DNA of 64,000 nt from Glycomyces sp. YM15. GTDB lineage: Bacteria; Actinomycetota; Actinomycetes; Mycobacteriales; Micromonosporaceae. A program made the translations under genes and the position numbers. The notes under the pieces were generated by a model that searched no databases, had not been told where the DNA came from, and saw nothing but the letters and a program-made list of their open reading frames with translations. Positions within the stretch are counted from its first letter, which is position 1, and each line of letters opens with the position of its first letter. The stretch spans positions 62,001 to 126,000 of the forward strand of contig NZ_JAERMK010000012.1 of NCBI RefSeq assembly GCF_016918015.1. The letters run 5' to 3'. Shown piece by piece: positions 1 to 8,282 of the stretch.

Positions 1-360
1 GCCGACGCCGCGCACCGAGGCGATGGTCCCGGCGATCTGGTCACCGACCCGGTGTACCGGGCTCAGCACCGTGAGGGCGTCCTGCGGCACGTAGGCGAGG
101 GTGCGGCCCCGCAGCCGGCCGAGCATCGCACGTTCGGCGCCGATGATCTCGGTGCCGTCGACCACCGCGCTGCCCGACGCGTGCGCCGAGGTCGGCAGCA
201 GCCCCAGGATCGCCTTGGCGGTCAATGACTTCCCGGCGCCCGAGGCGCCGACGAGCGCCACGATCTCACCGGGGTCGATGCTGAACGAAATGCCGCGCAC
301 GGCTTCCGTCCGTCCGATCGCGACGCGAAGGTCACGGACATCGAGTAGCGGCTCGCTCAC
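1..360 (-). CDS. Peptide/nickel-type ABC transporter ATP-binding protein (partial)
   Basis: This is the first 120 codons of a DppD/OppD-type ATPase that runs off the left edge. The reading frame opens at a GTG. It shows a Walker A motif GASGAGKS near residue 40 and a Q-loop YVPQDA near residue 95. It would energise import through the fused permease encoded just upstream on the same strand. Its GTG overlaps the stop of a short upstream frame (GTGA), so translation is probably coupled. The signature and Walker B motifs lie outside the window. Confidence 0.9.
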   Translation of the reverse strand, partial: MSEPLLDVRDLRVAIGRTEAVRGISFSIDPGEIVALVGASGAGKSLTAKAILGLLPTSAHASGSAVVDGTEIIGAERAMLGRLRGRTLAYVPQDALTVLSPVHRVGDQIAGTIASVRGVG

Positions 361-536
361 GGGGACTCCACCTTCTCGATTGACACGTCGCAGCGCTGGA
401 CTTTCATCACCGACCGTCGACGCCGGGCGTTCTTCGGTGGCGCAAGCCCCGCGGGCCGCGGTCCCGGGTGCCTGATCTGCCGGCTGGGACCGGGGACGCG
501 GTGAACGACGGAGGCGACCGGAGTGCGGGCGTTCAT
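357..536 (-). CDS. Possible 59-residue linker ORF between permease and ATPase
   Basis: An open frame of 59 codons starts at an ATG overlapping the permease stop (ATGA). It ends in a TGA overlapping the ATPase GTG (GTGA). It has no recognisable domain and is basic and Arg/Pro-rich. The two 4-base overlaps are what a translationally coupled gene would show. They could also mean that ribosomes are carried through a non-functional linker to reach the ATPase start. I treat it as uncertain. Confidence 0.3.
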   Translation of the reverse strand: MNARTPVASVVHRVPGPSRQIRHPGPRPAGLAPPKNARRRRSVMKVQRCDVSIEKVESP

Positions 537-2266
537 GCGAACGCCGCCTTCCGGCGGGGCAACCGGGTGAGGTTGGCGCTCGACACGGTCAGTGCCGCGA
601 GGAACGCGATCGCGGCGGCCGGAGCCAGCGCGGCGACGGGTGCGATCTCCACGTAGGCGCGCGACTCGTCGAGCAGGAGACCCCATTCGGGCGTGGGCGG
701 CTGCGTGCCGAGCCCCAGGAATCCCAGTGACGCGATCGCCAGTGCGATGCCGGGCAGGCGCAGTACCGCGTGCCGCGCCAGGGGCCCGGCCACTTCCGGC
801 AGCACGTGCCGGATCGTGATCCAGCCCGGGCTCGCGCCCAGGGCCCGCTGGGCGGTCAGGTACGAAGCGGCCCTGGCCTCTTGCGTCAGTGCGGCGGCGT
901 GCGCGGTGAGGGTCGGCCAGGAGACGAGCGCGACGGCGATCGCCGCGCCCACCGTGCCCGGGCCGAGCGCCGCCGCCACGAGCACCCCGGCGAGGACGGG
1001 CGGTACGGCGTTCGCGACGTCCGCGGCGCCCGCCGACGCCTGCGGCGCGAACCCGAGCGCGAGTGCGAGCACGAATCCGAACGCGCACACCGCGACCGCC
1101 GCTCCGACGGTGTGGGCGGCGCCGTGGCCGAGGCGGGCGAGCACGTCGCGGCCGAGCGCGTCGGTGCCGAGCGGATGCGCCCACGACGGTTGCAGCAGTT
1201 TCGCGGTGACGTCCAGTGCGAGCGGGTCGCGGAGCAGGCCCCACGCCACGGTCGATGCGAGGACGGCCGCGAGGCCCGCCGGAACCGCGTACTGGCGCGC
1301 TCCCGAGGGACCGCGTGGAGGCGGCGGTGGGGTCAGTGCGGCGTCGCGCAGGCCTGAGCCGAGCATGGCCCGGCGGGCCAGGTGGCCGAGCGCCCCGGCG
1401 GCGAGCCCGAGGCACATGAGCGCGAGCACGCTGCCCTGCAGGAGCGGCAGGTCCTGGGATTTGGCCGCTCCCAGCGCGGTCCGGCCGATCCCCGGCACGG
1501 CGAAGATCGTCTCGACCGCCACGGCTCCGCCGGTCAATCCGACGACCACCATCCCGAACTGCGTCATCACCGCGGGCAGGGCGCGCCGCAGGACACCGAA
1601 TGCGATTCGTCCCTCGGTGACGCCGGCCGAGCGCCACAGCGCCACCCAGCGTTCGTCGAACGCGCCCGGGAGGGCGTCGCCGATGAGCCTGCCGAGTACC
1701 GCGCCGGCCGGGACGCCCATGGCGACGGCGGGCAGCACGAGGTTCGCGGGCCCGGTCCAGCCTGAGGTCGGCAGCCAGCCGAGCCAGACGCCCACGACGA
1801 TGAGGCCGACCGTGGCGATGAGGAATTCGGGGCAGGCCACCAGGACCGCGCCGATCGCGCCGCCGGGGCGGCCTTCGCCGAGCGTGCCGCGAGCGCCGCG
1901 CCAGACGGTCCGGGCGCAGAGCGCGGCCGCCAGGAGCAGCGCGACCGTGAGCGCGCCCGCCATGAGCGTCAAGGAGGTCCCGAGCCCCGAGGCGACGGCG
2001 GGTCCCACGGGGTATCCGGAGGTCCACGAGGTGCCGAGGTCGCCGCGGAGCAGGTCGGCGGCCCATCGGCCCAGGAGCGCCAGCGGTCCGGCGTCGAGCC
2101 CGAGGTCGGCGCGGATCGCGTCGAGCGCTTCCGGGGTCGCCTCCTGCTCGGCCGATTTCGCGCGGAGCACGGTGAGCGCCGGGTCGTTCCGCGAGAGCCA
2201 CGGCAGCAGGCCCACGACCGCGAGGAGCGTCGCCAAGGCGGCCAGCCGGGCGAGGACGGTCCGCAT
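533..2266 (-). CDS. Fused DppB-DppC-type ABC transporter permease
   Basis: A single 577-residue membrane protein carries two binding-protein-dependent permease domains. The N-terminal half (about 1-300) resembles DppB, with LTGGAVAVETIFAVPGIGRT in its second half. The C-terminal half (about 320-577) resembles DppC, with the hallmark HPLGTDALGRDVLARL followed by transmembrane helices and an EAA-like segment ending in GFLGLGTQPPTPEWG. Most family members encode B and C as separate genes of about 320 and 290 residues, so this is a gene fusion, a form known in some actinobacteria. It lies 8 bases after the binding-protein gene and is the transmembrane channel of the importer. Confidence 0.92.
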   Translation of the reverse strand: MRTVLARLAALATLLAVVGLLPWLSRNDPALTVLRAKSAEQEATPEALDAIRADLGLDAGPLALLGRWAADLLRGDLGTSWTSGYPVGPAVASGLGTSLTLMAGALTVALLLAAALCARTVWRGARGTLGEGRPGGAIGAVLVACPEFLIATVGLIVVGVWLGWLPTSGWTGPANLVLPAVAMGVPAGAVLGRLIGDALPGAFDERWVALWRSAGVTEGRIAFGVLRRALPAVMTQFGMVVVGLTGGAVAVETIFAVPGIGRTALGAAKSQDLPLLQGSVLALMCLGLAAGALGHLARRAMLGSGLRDAALTPPPPPRGPSGARQYAVPAGLAAVLASTVAWGLLRDPLALDVTAKLLQPSWAHPLGTDALGRDVLARLGHGAAHTVGAAVAVCAFGFVLALALGFAPQASAGAADVANAVPPVLAGVLVAAALGPGTVGAAIAVALVSWPTLTAHAAALTQEARAASYLTAQRALGASPGWITIRHVLPEVAGPLARHAVLRLPGIALAIASLGFLGLGTQPPTPEWGLLLDESRAYVEIAPVAALAPAAAIAFLAALTVSSANLTRLPRRKAAFA

Positions 2267-2274
2267 GTCGCCGC

Positions 2275-3756
2275 CTACGCCACGCTGGTTTCGGGGCCGA
2301 CGAGTTCGCGCTCACGGGGGTCCTTGATGGACCCGGTCACGCCTGCCGCGTCGCCCTGGATGACCCGCTCGTGCAGGAGCGGGATCGCCGCGTCGGCGTT
2401 GAGGATGGCCGTCTCGGCCGCGAGGACGGCCGCGCGCCGCTCCTCGCCGGGCGGGGTCGCGGACGCGGTGTCGAGGGCCGCGTCCACGCCGTCGTCGGCG
2501 AACTGGGAGAGGTTGAACGAGCCCTCGGAAGCGAAGTCGGAGAACATGTACGCGACCGGGTCGCCGGAGTCGAGGACGGTGGCGCGCGAGAGCAGGAACG
2601 CGTCGAACGCGCCGTCGAGCGCGTCGGCCTCGATGTTCGCGTACTCGCGGATGTCGAGCGCGACGGTGAATCCGGCGTCCTGCAACTGCTGCTGGAGGAC
2701 CTGTGCGACCTCGGGCAGCTCAGCCCGGTCCGTGAAGGTGCCCAACGTGATCGTGGTCCCGGCGGGATCCGCGGCGGTGGCGGGCTCGGTGCGGCCGGGG
2801 CGTTCGGCGGCCCACGGGATCGCCGGGCCGAGCAGGCCCTCGGCGAGGTCGGCGCGGCCGTCGTAGACCCCGTCCACGATGGTGGCGGCATCGATCGCCT
2901 CGCGGACGGCGGCCCGCATGGCCGGGTCGGCGAACGGCCCGGTCGTGCAGTTGAGGTAGAGCGTGCAGGTGCGGGGCATGGGCACTTCGGTGATCTGGTC
3001 CGGCTCGAGCAGGCCGGCCTGGGAGACCGGGATGGACTCGACGATGTCGGCCTCGCCCGCGCGGAGCTTCCCGGCCCGGGCGGTGCCGTCGGGCACGAAC
3101 GACGCGTCGATGCCGGCGGCCAGCACCTCGCCGCCCCACCAGTCCTCGTTGCGGTCGAGGGAAGCCGAGGAGGTGCCGTCGACCGCGGTGAGGACGAACG
3201 CGCCGGTGCCCGCGCCCACCGGGTCGACGATCCCGTCGCGGTAGGCCTTCGCCGCGAGGATCGAGAGCTGTGGCGAGGACAGCCGGTGGGGGAGCAGCGG
3301 GTCGGTGTCTCCGGTGGTGACGGCGACCGTGTTGCCCGCGGTCTCCACAGTGAGCTCGACGCCGTCGAGGATGCGGGGTTTCGGCGCCGCCTGCGAGGCG
3401 ACGGTGAGCGCATTGGCGACGGCTTCGGCCGTGAACGCGGTGCCGTCGTGGAAGACCACGTCCTCGCGCAGCGTGAAGGTCCAGGTCTTGCCGTCCTGGA
3501 CCCACTCGGTGGCGAGCCATGGAAGTGCGTTGCCGTCGCCGTCGAGCACGACAAGGGTCTCGGCGGTGGCCCAGCGGGAGAGCTTGAACGCGTCGTCGGT
3601 CAGTGGTGAGAGCCCTGAACGGGGCGGCTGCATGTGCGCGACCCGGACCCGCCCGGACGCCGCTGCCCCCTCCGAGCCTTCGGAGAAGCAGGCGGCCAGG
3701 CCGAGGACCGGGGCGGCGGAGGCGGCCGCGAGGAGTGAACGGCGGGAGACAGGCAA
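2275..3756 (-). CDS. Peptide/nickel-type ABC transporter substrate-binding lipoprotein
   Basis: This is an SBP family 5 (DppA/NikA-like) protein of about 493 residues. The signal peptide starts PVSRRSLLAAASAAP and ends at the lipobox LAAC, so the mature protein should be lipid-anchored outside the membrane. A conserved stretch TLREDVVFHDGTAFTAEAV follows. I place the start at TTG 3756, just after a GGAG; a longer frame to 3837 would put extra residues ahead of the signal peptide and run into the operator. It heads the importer operon. The substrate is probably a peptide-like metallophore or metal complex, judging from the Zur-like dyad upstream; this is inference. Confidence 0.85.
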   Translation of the reverse strand: MPVSRRSLLAAASAAPVLGLAACFSEGSEGAAASGRVRVAHMQPPRSGLSPLTDDAFKLSRWATAETLVVLDGDGNALPWLATEWVQDGKTWTFTLREDVVFHDGTAFTAEAVANALTVASQAAPKPRILDGVELTVETAGNTVAVTTGDTDPLLPHRLSSPQLSILAAKAYRDGIVDPVGAGTGAFVLTAVDGTSSASLDRNEDWWGGEVLAAGIDASFVPDGTARAGKLRAGEADIVESIPVSQAGLLEPDQITEVPMPRTCTLYLNCTTGPFADPAMRAAVREAIDAATIVDGVYDGRADLAEGLLGPAIPWAAERPGRTEPATAADPAGTTITLGTFTDRAELPEVAQVLQQQLQDAGFTVALDIREYANIEADALDGAFDAFLLSRATVLDSGDPVAYMFSDFASEGSFNLSQFADDGVDAALDTASATPPGEERRAAVLAAETAILNADAAIPLLHERVIQGDAAGVTGSIKDPRERELVGPETSVA

Positions 3757-3806
3757 GGGAGGACTCCAAGGGGGAGGTTCGGACGGTACGCCTCGGAACC
3801 ATATAC

Positions 3807-3827
3807 AAATGAAAACCGTATTCATTT
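3807..3827 (-). promoter_or_regulatory. Zur-like operator
   Basis: Perfect 7-bp arms AAATGAA and TTCATTT flank AACCGTA. The inner 15-mer TGAAAACCGTATTCA is very close to the actinobacterial Zur box (TGAAAAtgatTTTCA type). The site is about 50 bases upstream of the importer start, where it could cover the promoter. I infer zinc-dependent repression of the operon. Confidence 0.6.
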
Positions 3828-3943
3828 CTAGCGTCATGGGACTTGCCCCGGGTCACAACCCCGGAACCCGCCGCCCCCGTCGCCGCCCAATGCCACCAGC
3901 CGGTGGAATGTCATATGTCGCGCGGCATATGGCACCGAACGGA

Positions 3944-4018
3944 CGGCCCTGCAAAGGAGGGCCCTGCAAAGGACGGCGCTGCAAAGGGCCGCGCTGTAGA
4001 AGACCGCGCTGAGCGGGA
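3944..4018 (+). repeat. Five tandem 15-bp repeats
   Basis: Units start at 3944, 3959, 3974, 3989 and 4004. The first is CGGCCCTGCAAAGGA, and divergence increases toward the last. The array lies in the leader of the GH15 gene, ending 74 bases before its chosen start. A 15-bp unit would add five residues if translated, but no gene needs this region. Confidence 0.85.
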
Positions 4019-4092
4019 TGGCGCCGAAAGCCATCGGGACACAAGAAGCGCGCCATACAATGCCGCCAGCGCCAATGGCGAGGAGCCGCATC

Positions 4093-6030
4093 ATGCACCA
4101 CCAGGACGACGCCGAGACGGGCGCGCACGCCCGCTACCGCCCGATCGAGGACTACGCCCTCCTCTCCGACCGCCGCTGCGCCGCCCTCGTCTCCTCCGAG
4201 GGATCCATCGACTGGTTCTGCCGCCCCCGCTTCGACAGCCCGGCCGTCTACGGCCGCCTCCTGGACCCCGACGCCGGCCACTGGTCGATCCGCCCGTCCG
4301 GCCCCTTCACCAGCGAACGCTCCTATGTCGGCGACACCTTGGTCCTTCGCACCGTCTTCACCACCGACACCGGCACCGCCCACCTCATCGACACCTTCGC
4401 CATCGGCCCCTCGACCGAGGCCGAGACCGGCGTGCGGCTCAGGCTCGCCTCCCGCGCCCCCAGGGCCACGATCCGCGTCCTCGAATGCACCGCAGGGCGC
4501 ATCGAGATCGACTTCGAATTCAAGCCCCGACCCGAATTCGGCCTCGTCAAACCCATCTTCACCACCATCCCCGGAGGTGTCCTGGCGACGGGCGGGCCCG
4601 TCCGCTTCGTCCTCACCTGCCCCATCGACCTCGAATTCAGCGACGCCGCCGCCACCGTCCGCATCACCCTCGACGAAGGCGAGAAGCTCCGCTTCGTGAC
4701 CCAGTCCGCCGGACTCGCCGACGAACCACCCGCGACCTGGACACCCGAAGCCATCGACGTCGCACTCGAAGAGACCATCCAGGGCTGGCAGCGCTGGAGC
4801 GACGCCCATCCCACCTGGGACGGACCCCTGCCCCACCTCGTGCGGCGCTCCATCCTCGTCCTCGAAGCCCTCCGCTACCAACCCACCGGCGCCATCGTCG
4901 CCGCCCCCACCACCTCCCTGCCCGAAGCCGTCGGCGCGGGCCGCAACTGGGACTACCGCTTCTCGTGGATCCGCGACGCCAGCTTCACCGTGCAGGCGCT
5001 GGCCGCCGCCGGATCCACCGAGGAAGCGATCCAGTTCTTCGAGTTCATCACCCGTGCCGCCGCCCACTACCACCCCGAGAACCCGCTCCAGATCATGTTC
5101 GGCGTCGGCGGCGAACACGACCTGTCCGAAAGAGAACTCACCCATCTGTCGGGTTGGCGCGGTTCGCGTCCCGTGCGCGTGGGCAACGCCGCCTGGCAGC
5201 AGCCGCAGCTCGACGTCTACGGCGAATTCCTCGACGCGGCCTGGCAGCTGCGCCCCCACCTGACCCACCTCGACGCGGCATCGCGCCGCTTCCTCACCGG
5301 CGTCGCCGACGCGGCCGCGGACCATTGGGGACGGCCCGACCACGGCATCTGGGAGTCGCGCGGCGCCCCCCGCCACTACACCTACTCCAAACTCATGTGC
5401 TGGGTCGCGCTCGACCGCGCCGTCAAACACGCCGAACTCATCGAGGTTGAACAACGCGAGGCCATGACGTTCGGCCGAGACGTCCTCAGTGGCCAGGAAC
5501 TCACCCCTGAGGACTTCAACCCGGTGAAGCTGGCCCCGGGCTGGGCGGCCGCGCGCGACCGCATCCGCGAGGCCATCGAGGAGTACGCCTGGAAACCGGC
5601 CATCGGCGCCTTCGGCGCGGCGTTCGACGGCGACGACCTCGACGCGGCCGTCCTCCTGCTGCCCGCCGTCGGGTTCCTGCCCGGCGACGACCCTCGCGTC
5701 GTCTCCACGGTCGATGTCATCGCGGAGCGGCTTCGCGCCCGGCAGGGCCTGGTGCGCCGCTACGAATCGGGGACCGACGGGCTCGAAGGCGACGAGGGCG
5801 CGTTCATCATCTGCACGTTCTGGCTCGCGCAGGCACTGGCCCTGACCGGACGGGTCGAGCGGGCCCGAGACGTGCTCGAGGAGGCCGCGGCCTGCGCGAA
5901 CGACCTCGGTCTCATGTCGGAGGAGATCGACGCCGACTCCGGTGCGATGCTCGGCAACTACCCGCAGGCGTTCAGCCACATCGGCCTCATCAACGCCGCG
6001 GCGGCGATCCGCGACGCCGAACGCCGCTGA
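4093..6030 (+). CDS. GH15 glucoamylase/trehalase-family hydrolase
   Basis: This 645-residue cytosolic protein has full GH15 features. The N-terminal domain begins YRPIEDYALLSDRRCAALVS and contains GSIDWFCRPRFDSP. The (alpha/alpha)6 catalytic domain carries RNWDYRFSWIRDASF near residue 285 and GTDGLEGDEGAFIICTFW near the C-terminus. Close actinobacterial relatives include mycobacterial GH15 trehalase as well as glucoamylases, so the substrate is trehalose or short alpha-glucans. I chose ATG 4093 because GGAG sits 7 bases upstream; an in-frame ATG at 4018 would extend into the tandem repeat. Confidence 0.92.
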   Translation: MHHQDDAETGAHARYRPIEDYALLSDRRCAALVSSEGSIDWFCRPRFDSPAVYGRLLDPDAGHWSIRPSGPFTSERSYVGDTLVLRTVFTTDTGTAHLIDTFAIGPSTEAETGVRLRLASRAPRATIRVLECTAGRIEIDFEFKPRPEFGLVKPIFTTIPGGVLATGGPVRFVLTCPIDLEFSDAAATVRITLDEGEKLRFVTQSAGLADEPPATWTPEAIDVALEETIQGWQRWSDAHPTWDGPLPHLVRRSILVLEALRYQPTGAIVAAPTTSLPEAVGAGRNWDYRFSWIRDASFTVQALAAAGSTEEAIQFFEFITRAAAHYHPENPLQIMFGVGGEHDLSERELTHLSGWRGSRPVRVGNAAWQQPQLDVYGEFLDAAWQLRPHLTHLDAASRRFLTGVADAAADHWGRPDHGIWESRGAPRHYTYSKLMCWVALDRAVKHAELIEVEQREAMTFGRDVLSGQELTPEDFNPVKLAPGWAAARDRIREAIEEYAWKPAIGAFGAAFDGDDLDAAVLLLPAVGFLPGDDPRVVSTVDVIAERLRARQGLVRRYESGTDGLEGDEGAFIICTFWLAQALALTGRVERARDVLEEAAACANDLGLMSEEIDADSGAMLGNYPQAFSHIGLINAAAAIRDAERR

Positions 6031-6166
6031 CCGGCCGCGCCCGTCGGGAAACCGTCGCACCGGATCACGAAAAGCCCTCAAACGGGTCGTGCGGCGACGC
6101 TACGGTGACGTGGAGCCGCGCCTACGCGCCGGCTCGCAACGGGGAAAGACTGAGGAGGGCGGCGAC

Positions 6167-6460
6167 ATGGCCGCACACATGGAACACGCCGGGCACGCGC
6201 ACGAACACGGCAGGGACTGCGGCCACACCGCGGTGCTGCACGGCGACCACACCGATTACGCCCACGACGGTCACCTGCACCGGGTGCACGGCGACCACGT
6301 CGACGAATGCGAGCCGCAGGGCCATCATGTCCACGAAGGGCACGCCCACGAGCACGGTGAGGACTGCGGGCATGTCGCGGTCGCCCACGGCGACCACAGC
6401 GACTACGTGCACGACGGGCACCGCCACGCGGCCCATGCCGGCCACTGGGACGACCACTGA
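6167..6460 (+). CDS. Histidine-rich metal-binding protein with internal duplication
   Basis: This is a 97-residue protein with roughly a quarter histidine. It consists of two copies of a unit of about 45-49 residues built on HEHGxDCGHxAVxHGDHxDY followed by HDGHxH. Similar actinobacterial proteins are often misnamed zinc transporter permeases, but there is no membrane segment or signal peptide here. A role in zinc or nickel buffering is plausible, and the Zur-like site 2.3 kb upstream fits that. GAGGAGGG precedes the ATG. The only cysteines are in the two DCGH motifs and one DECEP. Confidence 0.85.
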   Translation: MAAHMEHAGHAHEHGRDCGHTAVLHGDHTDYAHDGHLHRVHGDHVDECEPQGHHVHEGHAHEHGEDCGHVAVAHGDHSDYVHDGHRHAAHAGHWDDH

Positions 6461-6474
6461 CCCGGACGCAGGAG

Positions 6475-6509
6475 GAAGCGGCCGTGGGCGTCGCGCTCAC
6501 GGCCGCTTC
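6475..6509. terminator. Bidirectional hairpin terminator
   Basis: Perfect 12-bp arms GAAGCGGCCGTG and CACGGCCGCTTC enclose an 11-base loop. They lie between the convergent histidine-rich gene and the gntR-type gene. Confidence 0.75.
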
Positions 6510-6522
6510 GCGTCGTCCGGTG

Positions 6523-7215
6523 TCAGGTGGGCTGGGCCCAGGAGCCGCGAACGTGGCTGAGGTGCAGCTCCATCACCTGGCGCACGTACTCGGGGTCGCG
6601 GGTGAGGAGGCCGTGCAGGATCTCCAGGTGCTCCCCGGCCGACTCCTCCAGTTCGCCCAGTTCCATGAGGGCGGTCAGGCCGTACAGGCGTGAGCGCTGG
6701 CGCAGGTTGCGGACGGTCTCGACGAGCGTGGCGTTGCCGGAGAGCGCGAGCATCTCGAGGTGGAAGCGCATGTCGGCCTCGACATAGGCGATGAGGTCCT
6801 CTTCGGCGGCGGCGTCGACGATGGCCTGGGCGAGGGGGCGCAGCGCTTCGATGTCGGCCGGGTCCGCGGTCGTCGCGAGTGCCACGGTCGTCGGGATCTC
6901 GATGAGCTCACGCAGTTTCGTGTACTCGTCGAGCTGCGATTCGGAGACGACCTTGACCCGGAACCCCTTGTTGGGCACGGGTTCGACGAGCGCTTCCTTG
7001 ACGAGGTCGAGCATCGCCTCGCGCACGGGAGTGGCGGAGACCCCGAACTGCTCGGCCAGGACGGGCACCGAGTAGACCTTGCCCGGGGCGAGCTCCCCGG
7101 TGATGACGGCGGCCCGGAGGGCCTCGCCGATGCGCTCCCGGTAGCTGGCGCGGCGCCCGCCCATCTCGGGCAGGGACATCGCGACGGCCTGCGCGGCTCC
7201 GGCTCGAGCTGGCAT
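6523..7215 (-). CDS. GntR-family regulator, FCD (FadR) subfamily
   Basis: This 230-residue regulator has an N-terminal winged helix (ERIGEALRAAVITGELAPG, then VLAEQFGVSATPVREAML, about residues 25-75) and a C-terminal all-helical FCD ligand domain with EADMRFHLEML. It is the last gene of an operon with a DapA-family lyase and a proline racemase-like enzyme, so it probably senses hydroxyproline, proline or a derivative. GAGGAGG lies 5 bases before the ATG. Two TGTCACA-centred palindromes (7232-7242, 9277-9287) are candidate operators. Confidence 0.92.
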   Translation of the reverse strand: MPARAGAAQAVAMSLPEMGGRRASYRERIGEALRAAVITGELAPGKVYSVPVLAEQFGVSATPVREAMLDLVKEALVEPVPNKGFRVKVVSESQLDEYTKLRELIEIPTTVALATTADPADIEALRPLAQAIVDAAAEEDLIAYVEADMRFHLEMLALSGNATLVETVRNLRQRSRLYGLTALMELGELEESAGEHLEILHGLLTRDPEYVRQVMELHLSHVRGSWAQPT

Positions 7216-7231
7216 CAGGACCTCCTCAGTG

Positions 7232-7242
7232 GTGTGTCACAC
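7232..7242. promoter_or_regulatory. Candidate GntR operator (GTGTGTCACAC)
   Basis: A perfect 11-bp palindrome sits in the 54-base gap before the gntR-type gene. It shares the TGTCACA centre with the site upstream of the operon. It also resembles the dispersed motif described below, so assignment to GntR is tentative. Confidence 0.35.
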
Positions 7243-7269
7243 GTGGCGCGTCACAGTATGCGGGAAGGC

Positions 7270-8271
7270 TCAGAGGATGAACCCGCTGGGGAAGGGGTCG
7301 TCGGGGTCGAGCGTGTACTGGGCGGTACCGGTTATCCAGGCGCGGCCGGTGACGGACGGGATGACAGCCGGGAGGCCGTCGACCTCGGTCTCGCCGACGA
7401 GGCGGCCGGTGAACCGCGAGCCGATGAACGACTCGTTGACGAAGTCCTCCTCGAGCCCGAGGAGGCCGCGGGCGTGCAGCTGGGCCATGCGAGCGGAGGT
7501 GCCCGTGCCGCAAGGGGAGCGGTCGAACCAGCCGGGGTGGATCGCCATGGCGTGCCTGGAGTGCTTCGCGTCCGATCCGGGCGCGGTCAGGTAGACGTGG
7601 TGGAGGCCCCGGATGGACGGCTCGAGCGGGTGCACCGGCTCCGCCGCGGCGTTCACCGCCGCCATGATGTCGAGCCCGGCGGCGATGAGTTCGTTCCCGG
7701 CGGCCCGGTCGAACGGCAGGCCGAGGTCGTCGAGGTCGACGAACGCGTAGAAGTTCCCGCCGAAGGCCAAGTCGTAGCGGATCTCCCGGCCGTCTTCGAG
7801 GGTCGCGGTGCGGTCGAGCCCGACCGAGAACGCCGGGACGTTCACCAGCGTGACGGCCTTGGCCGCGCCGTCCTCGACCCGCACCTCGACTTGCACCAGG
7901 CCGGCCGGGGTGTCGAGGCGGACCGTGGTCCACGGCTCCGTCACCGGCACCATCCCCGTCTCGACGAGCACCGTGGCCACGCCGATCGTGCCGTGCCCGC
8001 ACATCGGGAGGTAGCCCGAGACCTCGATGAACAGCACGCCCCAGTCCGCGTCCGGGCGGGTCGGCGGCTGGAGGATCGCCCCGCTCATGGCGGCATGGCC
8101 GCGCGGCTCGTTCATCAGGAACCCGCGCACATGGTCCGAGTGGTCGCGGAAGTGCTCCCGCCGCTCCATCATCGTCGACCCGGGGATGGCGCCGACACCA
8201 CCGGTCACGACCCGGGTGGGCATGCCCTCGGTGTGCGATTCGACGGTCTGGAGCACGAGTCTGCCGCGCAT
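7270..8271 (-). CDS. Proline racemase-family enzyme, probable 4-hydroxyproline 2-epimerase
   Basis: The protein has 333 residues and both catalytic cysteines of the racemase/epimerase branch: Cys91 in MCGHGTIG and Cys254 in SPCGTGTSA. Dehydratase relatives have Thr at one of these sites. Cofactor-free epimerisation of trans-4-hydroxy-L-proline to the cis-D isomer is the best fit, because the upstream partner resembles the pathway's deaminase. The ATG follows a ribosome-binding site AGGAGG that overlaps the upstream gene's stop. A D-hydroxyproline oxidase and a ketoglutarate semialdehyde dehydrogenase are not in this window. Confidence 0.88.
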   Translation of the reverse strand: MRGRLVLQTVESHTEGMPTRVVTGGVGAIPGSTMMERREHFRDHSDHVRGFLMNEPRGHAAMSGAILQPPTRPDADWGVLFIEVSGYLPMCGHGTIGVATVLVETGMVPVTEPWTTVRLDTPAGLVQVEVRVEDGAAKAVTLVNVPAFSVGLDRTATLEDGREIRYDLAFGGNFYAFVDLDDLGLPFDRAAGNELIAAGLDIMAAVNAAAEPVHPLEPSIRGLHHVYLTAPGSDAKHSRHAMAIHPGWFDRSPCGTGTSARMAQLHARGLLGLEEDFVNESFIGSRFTGRLVGETEVDGLPAVIPSVTGRAWITGTAQYTLDPDDPFPSGFIL

Positions 8272-8282
8272 CGGTGGTCCTC

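Larger units (their letters stand above)
3757..4092. other. Intergenic region with operator, dispersed motif and tandem repeat
   Basis: This divergent spacer between the importer operon and the GH15 gene holds the Zur-like dyad (3807-3827), a diverged copy of the window-wide palindromic motif (about 3911-3936) and the 15-bp tandem array (3944-4018). I see no gene in it. Confidence 0.7.

Noticed and set aside
357-2315. 652-codon minus-strand frame overlapping the permease
   Set aside because: It is an Arg/Pro/Gly-rich shadow of the real permease frame. Only its last 59 codons, after the permease stop, could be a gene.
3843-5450. Plus-strand frame through the 15-bp repeats into the GH15 region, giving five-residue peptide repeats
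   Set aside because: It is out of frame with the GH15 protein and becomes Arg/Pro-rich. No start or family supports it.
3853-6081. 742-codon minus-strand frame opposite the GH15 gene
   Set aside because: It is an antisense shadow of a G+C-rich gene. The plus strand contains the GH15 catalytic motifs.
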